Origin: Reticulitermes lucifugus
Lineage: Eukaryota > Arthropoda > Insecta > Blattodea > Rhinotermitidae
Assembly (NCBI GenBank): GCA_026260175.1
Contig: JAKCWW010000578.1
Coordinates: 31,050 to 95,049, forward strand
Direction of reading: 5' to 3'
DNA: 64,000 nt
Positions within the stretch are counted from its first letter, which is position 1; the number at the start of each line of letters is the position of its first letter. The notes beneath the pieces were generated by a model that did no database searches, had not been told where the DNA came from, and saw nothing but the letters and a program-made list of their open reading frames with translations. Positions 1-56,829 of this stretch are shown here, piece after piece. Position numbers and translations under genes: made by a program.

Positions 1-125
1 TAAAGGCGGCCGGTGCGTAGGGCTGACAACCTTACCACCTTCATGTGCCGATTGTCTGGAAATACGAGAACCTGCTAGAACCCTGGGGGCCTCTCCAGGC
101 CTGTATAGGGATAGCTTTATCTGTA
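1..125 (+). mobile_element. SINE-B 3' part, cut by the window edge
   Basis: TAAAGGCGGCCGGTGCGTAG and CTCTCCAGGCCTG match 38656-38785. The head is outside the window. Confidence 0.75.
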
Positions 126-143
126 CATAGCGATGGTAGTATA

Positions 144-187
144 TTGATGATGATGATGATAATAAATAATAATAATAATAATAATAA
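144..187. repeat. (TGA)n / (AAT)n simple repeat after the SINE tail
   Basis: TGATGATGATGAT runs into AATAATAATAATAAT. It probably grew from the SINE tail. Confidence 0.9.
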
Positions 188-3100
188 AACGTCTAACAAG
201 CAACTGAACGCGGTCTCTGTAGTACCATTAGTATTATCCACAACGGGTATTACCCCAAATAAATTACACGACATCTTGTGAAACTGCACAATCTGTATAT
301 TCTAATGCAGAAAGCAGTAATACTTAATACATTGCGTATAGTCAGAACGTTTTTGGCAGAACAGTGAATAAGAAGTGCTTGGCCAGTGGGGCCCGCACTC
401 CTTTGAGAACCAGCTAAACTGCTGTGACGTAAGGGATGTGGATGAAGATGATGATACAATAATAATATAATAATCACTGATACCATAGGACCGAAATGAG
501 GTACACGATATTAACACAGGTTAAAAGAAGCACATTTATAAACCTTTAAACGCCCCGTAACCTATGTGTTTCTTAAATATCTGATTGTGTAGTTTCAGTC
601 AGTATGAATGTAGAATGAAAGTGCGATTCTTATCGGAAACTGTACGGTCAAGTAGGATGTGTGACGGAAGTTTGACGTCGAAACACTGGAGACACTGCTG
701 TCCTGGGGTTTAGGAAGTATATTGGGTTGCTAGTATCCATGAAACCAACCGTGCTATGACCGTCACCCTTAGATATTCCTCAGTTTCTCCTGCGTGCTGT
801 GTAGTGATGGCGTTGTGCTCTTGTCTTCGTCTCCTGTGATACCTTCATGTGGCCAGTGGTTCACCACGGGTTGCATTTAGGAGGAGGGGCGTAGTGGAGT
901 CTGCAGAAATATTCTGTCCTTGTCTGCTGTCAGGACAGTGTAGCTCCCAGAAGCAACCTATTTAACAGATGCTTTGTGTCTATAATTAATTACTGTGGCA
1001 GCAGCGAGCATAGCAGACGGCAAAACTGCTCAGTTCCTTACTTCTAACGACACCTTACAGTGAAGTCCAGATACACCGCTTGTAGGCCTATATCTTGAAC
1101 GGGTTTTCAGGTCCAGTTTTGTGATGTGCACATCTAGATCTCTGTATGTCTGTTACAGTTAGAGATATGCCGTGAAGATGGGGACAGCTGTTTGTCTCTA
1201 TGGCACTGGTCATAATGCCAAACGTTATTCGTTGAACGGTTCCGAATGTTTTAAGTGCATGGACTGTGGTCTGTCACATTAAGGGAATAACACGAAACAA
1301 TTTGGACTTAAACAGTAGGAGGTAACAGTTACATAAGCGACGATTTAATCACGGGTTCAGAGGAGTCCCGCCGGGCGTGTGTCTAATTGTGTGTGATCTA
1401 GAAACCTCAAAAGTGTCGGCCTGGCCCGGATTTGGGCTGTAGCACGACGACGACGACGACGACGACGACGNGGGGGGTTATATAGTGACGAGCTTCATGA
1501 CGCGTGCTTTTTAACACGTTATTAGGATGGTCTAATCAGAGAGGACGAGCTGGACTGGGCAATTTGCACGCATGTGACATAATAGATGCGTGTCAAACGT
1601 GAAGGGATGAAACCACATTGAAGACGTAGGTGCTGATTAGAAAATAATATTAAAATGGGTCCTAAAATGATATAGAATAGAAGGTTTTGGATTGCGTCCT
1701 GTAGTTCTGGGCTGGGAGCATTATCGGGCTGTTGTGAACACTGCAGTGGACCTTCGGGTTCCGTGAAAAGGTCATCAGCCGAGTGATTGTTAGCTATAAT
1801 GCGCTGTTGCAAACTCGAAATAAACTCCCAGCAAGCTGCGTTCCGCATGTAATACGCCTAAACTTAGTTCCCGGTGTGAAAACTTGAGGCAGACTGATCA
1901 TGTGGTAAACATTGTGCCTGAGGCCCCTGCCGTTTGCAATCAGCCAAGCCCCCTGTGAGTACGAACTTTTCTGCAAACATTGTGATCCAGGTTTTCAGTG
2001 AGTTACACTTGTGCGCAGTGAAATGTTTTTACGATCGCTATTAACGTTGCCGCTATCCCGCCCTCGGCCTGTTTTATCATGTTTTCTCTTGCGCATATCG
2101 CGTCAGAATTATTTGCACGGAACGTTAGCGTTGCTGCTACCTGTGCGGACTGTGTGGTCTGGAGAACAATGATTTCTGGTGGATTTTCGGTATACAGTTA
2201 CAGTATTTCATTAATGACGTTGCTTTCAGATATATCTACATAGGTCTCGAATGGGCTTGAACATGACTAAAACATGGCCGAAACATGTAGCCATAGTCTT
2301 AGTAATGTAAATATGAATTGACTGTAGTACCAGAGCCCTGTTAATAAATATTACTTGACTATCAAAAGCAGCTGTGTGACTGGGCATTTCACAATCAGTT
2401 TGATAGTAATAAAAGACACCGAGCGGTATGCACCACACAGATATTAATATGAAATGTTAGACGCGCATTTATTTGCGCAAGAAGACCTAAAACTTGTGAA
2501 ATTTTCTTTGCGGAGCTTGCAGTGGCGTCTGTTGTCGGTAAGACGTCAGAGGTAGACAGTGGCCAGTGTCCACTTTGTTCACATCCACGGGCAGGCCTGT
2601 ACTGTTAAGGTGTGTACTGGGGCCCTTACAATTGAATGTGAATCTGCTCGGTGGTATGTAGTATTGAGAAGTAGTAAATGTTTTGTGCGTTTCAGATTTT
2701 AAAATATTTTGAGCATGAGCAGAAAAAATAAAAACGTATGGACCACAGACTTATTTTAGGCGTTTCTGCACGGAAGAAGGGTTGGAACGCGCACTGATAC
2801 ACTCTGGAAGCCTGAACGCTTGATTGGTTGGTTCTCCATATTCAAGTTGTTACGCCTAAATGCTGGTTACTGAAAATCGTAATTGTTCTTCTTCGAGATT
2901 TTGTTTCTGGGTTTGTAAATAGACGGTGGCCGAAATTTTAGTGTCTTTTAGTAAATTCAGCGTTGATGTACACGTACTTCACTGTTGGCGTGTACAGTGT
3001 AAACGGCACTGCGGGGCCGGGCCATGTCGCAGTATATACTGTAATTGTTTAACTCCTGCATAGGAACATGTGTGAATAAATCTTGAGACTGCAGCAGCCG

Positions 3101-4036
3101 GTGAAACTATAAACGCCACTGGTTTATGTCTTCATCAAATGTGTGACGTCAGTCTGTCGCACAATTAACTTTCTTCTTTCGACGTACACTGCAAGTTTAG
3201 TACTCTTTGTTTGACTTGTGTGATCTTTGTAAGGCGTGGGTCTGCAACCGGCAGGCCTTATTCAGCCCATCAGGTTGTATTATGCGGCCGGCGGCCACTT
3301 TTGCAATTTATGTATGTACTATAAAAATTACACAATAATTTAGACGGTTAGGTATACCACTTACTGCGATTTATCCATGTGTGGCCCGCTAACCAGCCCG
3401 TAATAACTTTTGTGGCCCTTTGCCATAAATAGTTTGGACACCCAAGTAGTAAGGGATTCTGCCTCTCGATGGCCGGTTTACCTAGTACGTTAGATGGCGG
3501 ACTTTGTTAAACTCATCTCGTTTGTTTGTTCGTTTGTAGTAATATGTACGTCATTGGAACCCAGGCTGTAATCATTAACACCGATTCCATCTAAACATGG
3601 TGACATCCCGTGGTGCCCAGGGTTCTCCAAATTTCACGGACGTGAACTGTTTTGTACAGGATTGTCGCTATATAACGATGCGTTAGCCCTGAATTAGTCT
3701 ACGCCGGCCAGTCTTTACAAGCACGTTCGCAGCGTCATAGTTTGAAACCCTCGTATATGCTTGTCTATCGACTGCCACTCCCGAGATGCATGGGATACTG
3801 CGTTTACGCTTTGCTGTTATGGTGGGCGGAGCATTGCCGAGACTAGGGGTTTGCATTTCTGTTGCCCTAACTGCTATCGGCGGGGTTATTCTGATACGTT
3901 ATGCTCCATCGGTGAAAGAAGCATGGATTACGTGCGAACTACTGCCATTAAATAAAGCGTTGTACTGGCTGCACATAAACGGGGGCGTTTCTCGTGTGCT
4001 GTAGTGGTGTGGCGGTGATCCCATCAAGCTACGACA
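188..4036. other. CpG-rich non-coding region upstream of Rbfox1
   Basis: CpG is frequent, unlike the introns downstream. No exon with both splice sites and Rbfox-like N-terminal coding was found. Open frames at 3761-4004 overlap in two frames without a known domain. It may hold an upstream promoter or 5' UTR exon, or be intergenic. Confidence 0.6.
1442..1477. repeat. (ACG)n triplet run ending in an unresolved base and poly(G)
   Basis: About nine ACG/CGA units, an N at 1471, then six G. This points to a sequencing or assembly problem at a GC-rich simple repeat. Confidence 0.9.
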
Positions 4037-4050
4037 TCGGGTGAAGTGTA

Positions 4051-4326
4051 AAAGGTAAAAAAATGTAAAGTTCTTCCTAGAACGGGCCACGAAGGCCCAC
4101 AGGGGGAATAGAGGTATAGTTCTACTCTTTCTTTAACCCTGGCACTAGATGAGGGTGGGTAGTCAACTCCACGCCCCGGCTGCTTTACCCCCGGGAAAGA
4201 CCCGGTACCCATTGTATAGGAAGCTGGGTGGGCCCCAGGGCAGGTCTGGATGGGTACTGAAAATCTCGCCCCCACCGGGATTCGATCCCCGGACCGTCCA
4301 GCCCGTAGCAAGTCGCTATACCAACT
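4051..4326 (-). mobile_element. SINE-A copy with perfect 14-bp duplication
   Basis: The reverse complement holds the B-box-like GGGATCGAATCCC and the family body. The A-box end is partly changed. TCGGGTGAAGTGTA flanks it at 4037-4050 and 4327-4340, proving retroposition. Confidence 0.9.
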
Positions 4327-4478
4327 TCGGGTGAAGTGTATCTACGGGTAAGTTAACTCCTTATCATGCTCGGACGTCATATAGACGTTCAGTTCTGCCA
4401 CAGGAATTGTGCTGTGCTAGGTTGATAGCGAGGCCGTTCATACGATTCGACGTTGACGAGCTGCTTATAATGTTAGAG

Positions 4479-4517
4479 GTGTGTGTGTGTGTGTGCGTGT
4501 GTGTGCGCGCGCGCGCG
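4479..4517. repeat. (TG)n-(CG)n alternating purine-pyrimidine tract
   Basis: GT dinucleotides pass into GCGCGCGCGC. Such tracts can adopt Z-DNA. It lies directly beside the target site of the next SINE. Confidence 0.9.
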
Positions 4518-4530
4518 TTGTTTGGGTGGT

Positions 4531-4799
4531 AAAAAGGTAAAGGTAAAGTTCACACTATAATAGGCCAGAGGGGGAGTAGAAGTATAGCTCTACTGTTTCT
4601 TTAACCTCGGCGTTAGATGGAGGTGGGTGGTCAACGCCACGCCCCGGCCGCTTTACCCCCGGGAAAGAGACCCGATACCCAGTGTATAGGAGGGTGGGCG
4701 GGCCCCAGGGCCTGTTTGGACGGGTGCTGGAAAATCGCCCTCACCGGGATTTGATCCTCGGACCGTGCAGCCCGTAGCGAGTCGCTATCCCGGCCCACG
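4531..4799 (-). mobile_element. SINE-A copy, second in 0.5 kb, perfect 14-bp duplication
   Basis: Same orientation and family as 4051-4326. The duplication GTTGTTTGGGTGGT lies at 4517-4530 and 4800-4813. It is an independent insertion, because the duplicated target differs. Confidence 0.9.
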
Positions 4800-4984
4800 G
4801 TTGTTTGGGTGGTGGTTAGTCAACTTTGCAACTGACAGTCGTTCAGTCGATCAGTCTTGGCGTCGATCCCCATCTAGGGCTCAATATCAGAACTCACACG
4901 TGGTCAAGGCTGTTCCTTTGTTCCTTCCTTTTGGTGGCCCTCTGACGACAGGATGGGCCTGTCCGTTGTCGTATTTGTCATATA

Positions 4985-5156
4985 TAGTGAAACCTTTCTT
5001 AACGGAACCTGAGCATAACGGAAACCTGTCCTTAGCAGCAAATTTAGTCCCCACGATATGGAGTTCCCGAGTATCGAAGCATCAAGCATCGGTATTAAAC
5101 GGAACCGTCCTCCAACGGAAATAACCTTGTGGTTCTCTTGTAGGCAGGTTTCACTG
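4985..5156. mobile_element. Small MITE (172 bp) with TA duplication
   Basis: The left end is TA then TAGTGAAACCT and the right end is AGGTTTCACTG then TA. The ends are inverted repeats. The interior has AACGGAACC-type repeats (TTAACGGAACC, TAAACGGAACC) near both ends. It is a Tc1/mariner-superfamily type of MITE by its TA target. Confidence 0.7.
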
Positions 5157-6754
5157 TATACGTATACCAAGGCCGTGTTTTACGCCCTACTTATGTTCCA
5201 GAAAAAGTGGGTGTAAATAAAAAATGTTATTCCCATAAAAAGACTTAAATAAATGGAAATAAACTAGTCGAAGAGCGTTGAACTGAAAATGAGAGAGCGT
5301 AAATTACGAAGTGGTGTAAATTGGCAAGGGGCGTTAAGCAAAAAGGCGTAAAGCAGGCAAGTGTAAAAGAAGGCCTTGGTGTGTACCATAGAGGCGTCCG
5401 CTAGTCCACGTCTTGTACAGCGTTTTCTGTAATGGCAGCTTGACCTCCGTCCAAGTATAAGCCTCTTACGTTTTCTGTGTTGGGCTTCGCCTTGTCCAGT
5501 ATTGCGTACGTTATCGTTTAGTGACGTGTATGTTGCTGCGGATTCACAATTGCCGTAGGACGGTGGATGCAGCGTTTATCGCGCCAGGCGTGTCCTCATA
5601 CTGCAAGAACGCTAAAGGCATTTCTGGTCTTGCAACAGCAGGAGATTTTTTTCTTCCGAAATTCGGCGTTTGACGCTGTATGCTGCAGCTGCTGTCGAGG
5701 CGTTATAATGTCATAGCAGCGGTGTAAATGCATGAGTGATCAGAAACCAGGTGCTCTGTGAAGGTCACTATAGACGAGTGTAGTCCGTTCTGAATTGAGT
5801 TGCTTCCTACTGCTGGCCCAGGCTGATGGGTTGGTTCATGAATAATCGCATTGGAAAATGTTGAACTAGTTTGAAGTAAATGAAATAATGGCCACTGAAT
5901 ATTCTTTGTAGGACTGATGTCATGTTTTAGGGACGCTCTCTACTCGTCCATTCATTTGCAGTCCTGCCGGTGGTGTAAGGAAGAGGGTGGTATTGATCCG
6001 TGCCTACCCCTTCTCTCATGGTCATGTGATGTAACCAACCCTCCCAGCCAACTATTTCAACTATTTATAGATGTTTTCTTTAAAGCTTTTTTACAATTTA
6101 AAACCCTTTTATGATATTCTGCCTACTGCCATGTGTGAGAACACACTACAAATGTTGTGCAAATTTTTAGGTTTCTAAAAAACTTAGTGGCAATAAGACC
6201 TGTGTTTTACACTTAAAGAATATTTGTGAACAGTGGCTTTTGCCTTTTTGAATAATTTAAAAAGCTGGAAAGATATTTGTCCCACCTTTTAGCAGTGATG
6301 ATGATTCGGTGAATTTTTTTTCAAAGACTGTATTTTTTACCCATGCCCTTTTAGAGTGTGGTCAAAATTTGTCATTCAAGGGATTGTAGCAGCAAGGCTT
6401 TGAGGTAGCCTTTTAGTAAATAACCACATATAGTCGATGGAAATTGTTGGTGGTTAATCTTGCTGTATGGTTTTTGGAAACAATTGCTGTGAATTTACTA
6501 TCATTTCACAGACATGACGCCTGTTTTACATAATACTGTAATACTCTTGTGTTGCAAAATGTCTATATTTTTAACTGTATCAGCTCATGAAAGGTTGCAT
6601 AACAATTTTCCACTGAACACTGCTGGTATGGACATCTTTGTCACAAAGTTTGTTCACCATCATATTTCAAATTTCAAAATTAAGAATTATTTCTTTGATT
6701 AAGTGGTAAGTTTTTCAAATATCTGTATACTAATTATGTGATCACTAATGTAGT
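5157..6754. other. Boundary from CpG-rich to CpG-poor DNA
   Basis: CpG remains common to about 5.95 kb and then almost disappears. No exon recognised. See findings. Confidence 0.6.
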
Positions 6755-6890
6755 GTGAGATTTGAGATTCTCACAGCAGTATTGTGACATTTCAAGTGTT
6801 CCGGGATATTACTCCATATCAACTGGAAAATGGTTATCAGCAGTTTGGAGGATCTTCAGATTCCACATAGTCTAAAACTAATGTAGTTGC
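6755..6890 (+). repeat. Copy of the FEVLTAVLL dispersed repeat
   Basis: GATTTGAGATTCTCACAGCAG, reading RFEILTAVL, then TTCAAGTGTTCCGGGATATT. Diverged from 37015-37240. Confidence 0.55.
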
Positions 6891-8027
6891 CAGCATCCAC
6901 TACTCTTGCCTACATAAATAGTGATAAGTAAGCAATGTGTCCTGTGTTTTTCATGAATATTGCTGGGATTAAAGTTACAACTGAGTCATACACCTGTCTA
7001 TGCATTTTGGTATAATTAATGAAATTAACAGAATAAGTCATAATTTAAAGTAAGTGACAATTTTAACAGGAGAAACCTATGTGAAATTAGAGGTTTCCGC
7101 ATCGTTGAAATCTTGTCTGTTGACGGTGAAGGTGGTACATCCTTCAGAACAATGAGAATAAATAACCCTGTTCAGCTACCCAGGAGACCTCAGTCAAAAA
7201 GAAAACCATGTTTGTTACAGTGCCTGCTGCTGATTAGTCATTCACATAAATTTATAACGTTTTGCTGCGCACGTATGGCCAAATACATAATTTTGTGTGC
7301 TAAGGACTACAGTTTTCTGTGATGCAACATCAGGTAGCCTAATGGTTAGCAGAGATTTAGTGGAATAAATGCAAAAGAGAAGGAATATGTGGCCTTAAGA
7401 GAAAGTGAAGGGAGGGTGGAGAAAAATACTTTATCCGGAGCCAGGGTATGATGATGTGGGCTGGTTTCAACTGGCTCAGGATGAGTCTCATGTATATCAC
7501 TGAACCTTTGAGAACCTTAAGGGAAATGGAATGCCCTGCATAAACTGAATGACTGCAAGGACTCTGCTACAAAGAGTTCAAATTCTAAGTATGATATTAA
7601 GCAAGTTGTATCAGATAACAATTACTGGACAGTGTCCTGTGTGCCTCAACATAATCTATAGGAATGCTGTCATTGGTCACTGACTTCAAGTGTGAGCAGT
7701 GACATGGGCATTGAAAACAAATTGTGTAATTGTGAAGTAAGGAACATTTTGGATATAAAAGTAAATTTTGCTCTCTCTTAATTGGCTGTTCTAGTTTACA
7801 GTATTTTATATTCACTTGGATAAATTATTAGCAGTTATTACACTTTGGCTTCTGTAGTGAGCTTTCTGGCCCATTGATGTCTGTATCAGAAAACCCTTCC
7901 GCTTGCTACATGTATGTTGTACTGCTTTCAGAGTCAACATGATATTTCAGATATTAATGTTGGTGATCCCAATTTCTGAGCATGAGACTGTAACTGTTGA
8001 ACAAAAGTGTCTTTGCTTGCATTTTAG
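6891..8027 (+). other. Presumed Rbfox1 intron upstream of exon A
   Basis: AT-rich, CpG-poor, no repeat recognised. It ends in the exon A acceptor. Confidence 0.7.
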
Positions 8028-51718
<43,691 letters not shown>

Positions 51719-53650
51719 AGTGTCTGAAATAAGACATATTACGACACCAGCATACATGACACAACCACAACTTGCACATTGCCTCATCTGTCACTTATTA
51801 CTGTATCATCATCTCGTCAAATATCAGTTGTCATCAGCTAGTGGCATTCATTCTATTGGACAGCACTGGACAAACATCTCTGAATTGTTGGAAAACTATC
51901 CTATAGTTTCATCTTATGGCAAGAAAGTGGACTTGTTACATAGTTTGGCAGCTATGTTAGATGGCTGGAATGGACACTGTAGTGTTAAGAGTGAGGATTA
52001 CACCAACCACAGGCCAGTTTTGGATCACTGGTGGGAAACTATACGCCTCACTTCGGATTATGAATATGGTTTTGAAAGGTTCCGATTTTTTATTGTTATT
52101 TCTAGTGTTTTGGGTTATTTCTGATTTGTTCCTCACTATTAAGTAGGGTGCGTAGTTTGAGATGTTTACAAGCTTCCAACTCAACACAGGAACTTAGGAA
52201 AAACTTGAATTTAAAAGAATGCATTAAATTTTTTGGTATTGACTAATTAATTGGTTAATTAATTGATTGATGTGTAATTTTTAATCATATGTTTATGATT
52301 GTGTGTAAAATGGGGTTTTTTTTCTTGAACAAGAGACCACATGCTTTTTTTTGGTTGAGTTTTATCACTAGATCATGGCACATATAACTGAAAACCACCC
52401 TCCTTAGTTGTTTCCCATCATCACACTGCCGTATGTGATATACATTTTCATTTTTAAATTTAAACCATTTGAACACCAAGCCTTCGAACAGAAGCATACA
52501 GTTCACAGTGTCATTTACTCCTGTATGGAGATACTTTGTGTCAGGCAATATAAGTTTTCTGCTGTGTTGAAGATACACATACATCATTATGGTTTTGTCT
52601 TTGATGTATTCTTTATTGCTCAAAATTAGTTTTCACTTACATATTTATTACAAATGCAGTCAGCACTGGTAAACTGTTAATATAACGGTGAACCATTTTT
52701 TATGTTTAATAACGTGTGAAAACACAAGTATGCTATTTGAAGGTATATATTGATTCTGGAGCTCTGTGACAGATCAATTGGATGTATCAAGTTACAACTA
52801 CATTTCCTGTACATATAAATGTAGAGTCTGAAGCTGTTAATATACTCAGTAAACACCTGCCACATGATGGTGGGTTTCTGTAAATGTGATAAAGTATTTT
52901 TAGAACAGCAACATTCATACGAGGCTTCAGATGACGTAACATTTTTATCTCACAATTATGTGTTTACCGGTGAAATAGTTTCCTGTGCGAGATCTTACAC
53001 AAATCATCTTTACATATACTCATCTTGTTGAAGGGTGGTGAATAGGAGGGTGGATGCTGTATTCTCATTTCTTTTTTCTGACGATTCAGAATGTGTAAAA
53101 GGCTAGAAATATGGAAAGGGATAAACAAATTGTAAGGGGATGGTTGTGGGCCACTAAACAGTAGGCCTATATTTTATCATTATTACTTCTGAGTTGCAGA
53201 GCACTATATCTTGATAGCCAGCACTGACCAAGCCCATCTGTCATATGTTGTGCTACTACCTGTTACCAAAGATGACAGATTTTTGGTACTACTAGACAGC
53301 AGCTGTTTTGATGGCCCATAATTTATGTCCTTTTGGCACTGGAAATGTCCTGAGCTGGAAGGATCTGCAGATCTGAAGTGGACATATCGGTTTCAATACT
53401 TTGTAATCAGTGTTTGTGTGTATCTATACATTTAAGTCAGTTTCCACAAAAGCTCTCTCTTATAACTCATAGTGTGAATGGGAGTGACAGTTTTAATGGT
53501 GTGAACGAGACAGTTAAACGCGTTCCATTGTTTGTGTTTAGGTAGGTTAGGTATCGGTAGGTTAGTTGTTGGAAAAAAAAAACACTTGAGTGTAATGTGT
53601 ACTCTGCTTTGTGACCCTTTGTCAAATAAAGTCTACGTGATCCCATGAGG
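51719..53650 (+). other. Rbfox1: Probable Rbfox1 3' UTR
   Basis: No further coding exon is visible after the RFAPY stop. The first canonical AATAAA on this strand is at 53625-53630, which would give a 3' UTR of about 1.9 kb. An ATTAAA near 52223 is a possible earlier site. The end is a guess. The first 406 bases also form an open frame that starts upstream of the stop (51618-52124, 168 codons). Confidence 0.4.
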
Positions 53651-56572
53651 GATTTATTTTAGATGTAAAATACACAGTTTTTAGTTCGCTAGCTAGAAAG
53701 TATAAAGTGTAGAATTCTAGTAGTATAAACACTACATAAAATCATATTTCCAGAAGCTGTTATGTGGGGACATGTTTTTTATTCAACAGTTGAAAGGGAA
53801 AACATCAATTGATGCAAATGTATAGTGATGGATGAGACATTTTTCATAATTTTCTAGAAATGTAAGGTTGAACTGAAGCAAGAGCTTGTTACCACCTTTC
53901 ATATTGGTCTGCATTTTTGAAATTTATGGAGTTTTTGGCTACAACCACTGATGTCCAAGTGGCACTGAAGAACCAAAGACATGACCAGTATTTTATCTGC
54001 TCAATTTCAAAAAGCGGTGTGTGTGCCAGAAGGTGACTTGGATCGCATTGGCATGTATTTGTACTCTGTAGTTAATACAGTTTTCAGATTTCACTAATTC
54101 ATGCTCTAGTTAGAAAATGCAGCAGGCTGTTGAAAGTTTCATAACCCTAACGTCTTCCGTTTTGGCACAATTTAAAACTTCTCTGCACATTGGTTGTTAT
54201 CCAACTAAAGCAAGCACAAAGGAGATCTTTTTATAGGTAATGTGAGCCCATTATGTTTATCTCTCTTGTTATATTTTTAAATTACATATGGCATTTCCCC
54301 CTTGGGAACCATGATGTTTTAGTTTTGTTCTGGTAAATATGGCAACATGTAATGTCTACAGCTGTTTCTCAACATTGTAGATATTTGGTGTGCACATGCA
54401 AGCTGTAGGTATTTTCATGAGAATGTACAAGAGCTAGAAAGTGAGATTTATATATTAAGGAATGCTCTGAAGACAAGTGAGTAAATATTCTTGTGTAGGA
54501 GTGGACAGCAGAAGAATGAATCTCAGCCAGAATGTACAAAGTATCAACATTGTTACTTGCCGTATTGTCTGTGTATTCATGAAATAAAACATGCTATCAA
54601 CTTTCACAGGAGTTTATTATCCAGTCTTTTATTTTACTGAGTTGCAGGTCCATAAATAGGGCATACATGTTCCTGATTATGATGCTTGTACAATTAGAGG
54701 TGCAAGTTTTCTTGATTACAGTCTCATTTCTCTGATGTGGAAAGAGTTATTATGTCACATTTTGGCAAAATCATTTTTGGTATCTCACCAAACCGTTGCT
54801 AATAATGTTCAGGATTTTTTCACTGCTAATGTGTGATAGAAGTTTATGTACCACAAATCAAAAAATTTGAATTTGAAATATAACATGATTGTTCATAAAT
54901 GATAAAATTCATTGTCACAGAAAGCTGGTGACTTTTCCCTTGCGACCAACAACAGAAAATATTGTTTCCACATGTTATAGACAACTTGGGTAAATCAGTA
55001 AAATTAGTTTCAGTATGGCATATACAGGAAAGCTTGTGACAAAAGTGACTTGAGAAGTGGCTTTTGGGGGATTGGTTTTTCCACCATAACAACACACCCG
55101 CTCATACCTACTCACCAGTTTTAGTGTTGTGTAACTTCAGAACTGGGAAGGTGGCATTAAAGGAGAAATAGAGTTAATGATATCACCATGATTCAGGCAA
55201 AAGCAAGGGACACATTTGCCAAGTTTCAAACAGCACACTTCTCAAAATGCTTTGAGTGTTGGTGGGATTGCTGGGTTTGCTGTATAAAATCTCGAGGAGA
55301 TTGCTTTGAAGTGGACGACTTATCAGAAGGTAAGTTTGAGGGAGAAATAAATTCCATCCAAAAACTATTTCGATGCACATATGTTTAACCTGAAGAACAA
55401 AGGTAGATCCATGTTCAGAAAGCTGCTGTAACATTTTGGATGTTATGAGAATGCCCAGTCAAAAGTTTGTGATTGCATATGGTATCAGTACAGAATCACC
55501 AGGTTTGAATATATTCATTATGGGTCATTTATGTTCCCTTTCCACAGTGATATGTTATTCCATGTACTTTGTTTACTGCAGATCATGTATGTAATTTTAC
55601 ACTTTTTTATCTCCAACCCTGAACATTCCAAATTTCTTTAAAAATTTATTGTTTTCTTTCTCTAACACAGTGTTTTGTAAGACTAAGCATTGTAAAGTTT
55701 TGTTTCTCTTTTTGATGGATTTTGGGGAACCGGATATCAAATTACGCACTGAACGCTATCGCTATTTATGTGATCAAAGTATAAAGCCATGGGATTGATA
55801 CTGTTGTGCAAGTATGGCTTGGTGCATAAATTATTTATAGCCAGTGTCTGTTAGTTTATGTTATGACTACTGTAGATTAGGGAAAATAAAAGTGCTCAGT
55901 CACATCCTCTTCAGCAGCTGTGTGTAGAAGTTGTGTTCTTTGTTCTCGTGGAGTAATGCGAGTGAGCAGAAAGTTTTGTTTCAAAGTAAATAAGTATATG
56001 AAATACTTAAAGCTGTTTATGGAAGTGAAGCTGTGTGATATGCATGTCTTTGGTTTAAAATATTTAGACAGGGATGTGAGGACCTTGGGGGTGGATTCAA
56101 GGATCAAGCAACCATCAAATGACCCAAAAAATTGATGGAGGATCGACTGCACATTAAGGTGGGAGATTGTTCGTGAGAATGTTATGAGGATTTGGGAAAG
56201 AGCAAGATCTGTATGAAGTTTGTTCCACGCAGACTGTAAACTTTAACACTGAAGTGGTGAAAATAGTATGTGGTATTAAATACTATGTTTGTAAAGAATA
56301 TACTGCAGTACATTTAATTCAGTTTTCCCAACATGAAATTTTCACCCACGTAAGTTATTGCTGAGATGCTTGAAGTGGTGAGGGATCATAATGTGTTTTT
56401 GGTGTACAAAGTGTAGTCTGGTACATAGTTAGCAACGTTCTGGAGGACACAAGCTGCCTTTATCCTCGCAGGGCATTTGAAATGGAAGCAGTATGTTCCA
56501 CTAAAGCTTGGAACCTGCCAACCAGATTGCATGTTGTCATATGCCAGAAGCCACAGCTTGGAAGACTTTAGC
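53651..56572. other. Intergenic stretch between Rbfox1 and the Mpv17-like gene
   Basis: AT-rich. Apart from a mariner fossil at 55188-55388, nothing was recognised. Several further AATAAA motifs occur (for example near 54580 and 55885), so the Rbfox1 transcript may extend into it. Confidence 0.6.
55188..55388 (+). pseudogene. Mariner-type transposase C-terminal fragment
   Basis: The frame reads FAKFQTAHFSKCFECWWDCW, then CCIKSRGDCFEVDDL. This resembles the mariner C-terminus (WxxRWxxCIxxxGDYFEGD). No catalytic region is visible upstream. Confidence 0.5.
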
Positions 56573-56820
56573 CAGGATGGCATAGTATAGAAAATAGGCC
56601 ACGGCCTGGACGATCCAGGGTTCGAAACCCAGCAGAAGCAATGGATTTTTCTTTTCTCCGAAACGTCCACATCGGTTTTGGGGCCGATCCAGCCGCCAGT
56701 CATCGGGCCCGAGTGGTGGGGGGTTTAAGTTTAAGAATTTAAAAGTTTAAGAATGGTTGAAGCAATTCCTCTGTGCCTCCTATATGCCTTAATGGCGTGG
56801 ACAAGGACAATTTCAATTTG
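56571..56820 (+). mobile_element. SINE-C, third tRNA-derived family
   Basis: The head GCCAGGATGGCATAGTATAG gives an A-box-like segment, and CAGGGTTCGAAACCC is a strong B box. The tail contains GCCTTAATGGCGTGGACAAG and ends CAATTTCAATTTG. The body is unrelated to SINE-A or SINE-B. No clear duplication was found. Confidence 0.7.
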
Positions 56821-56829
56821 TTTAGGATT

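Noticed and set aside
3761-4004. Overlapping open frames as the N-terminal Rbfox1 exon
   Set aside because: The peptides are Cys-rich or hydrophobic and do not resemble the Gln/Pro/Thr-rich Rbfox N-terminus. No donor in the right phase stood out.
53534-53560. Insect telomere-type TTAGG repeats
   Set aside because: Only two or three imperfect units, in the middle of unique sequence.
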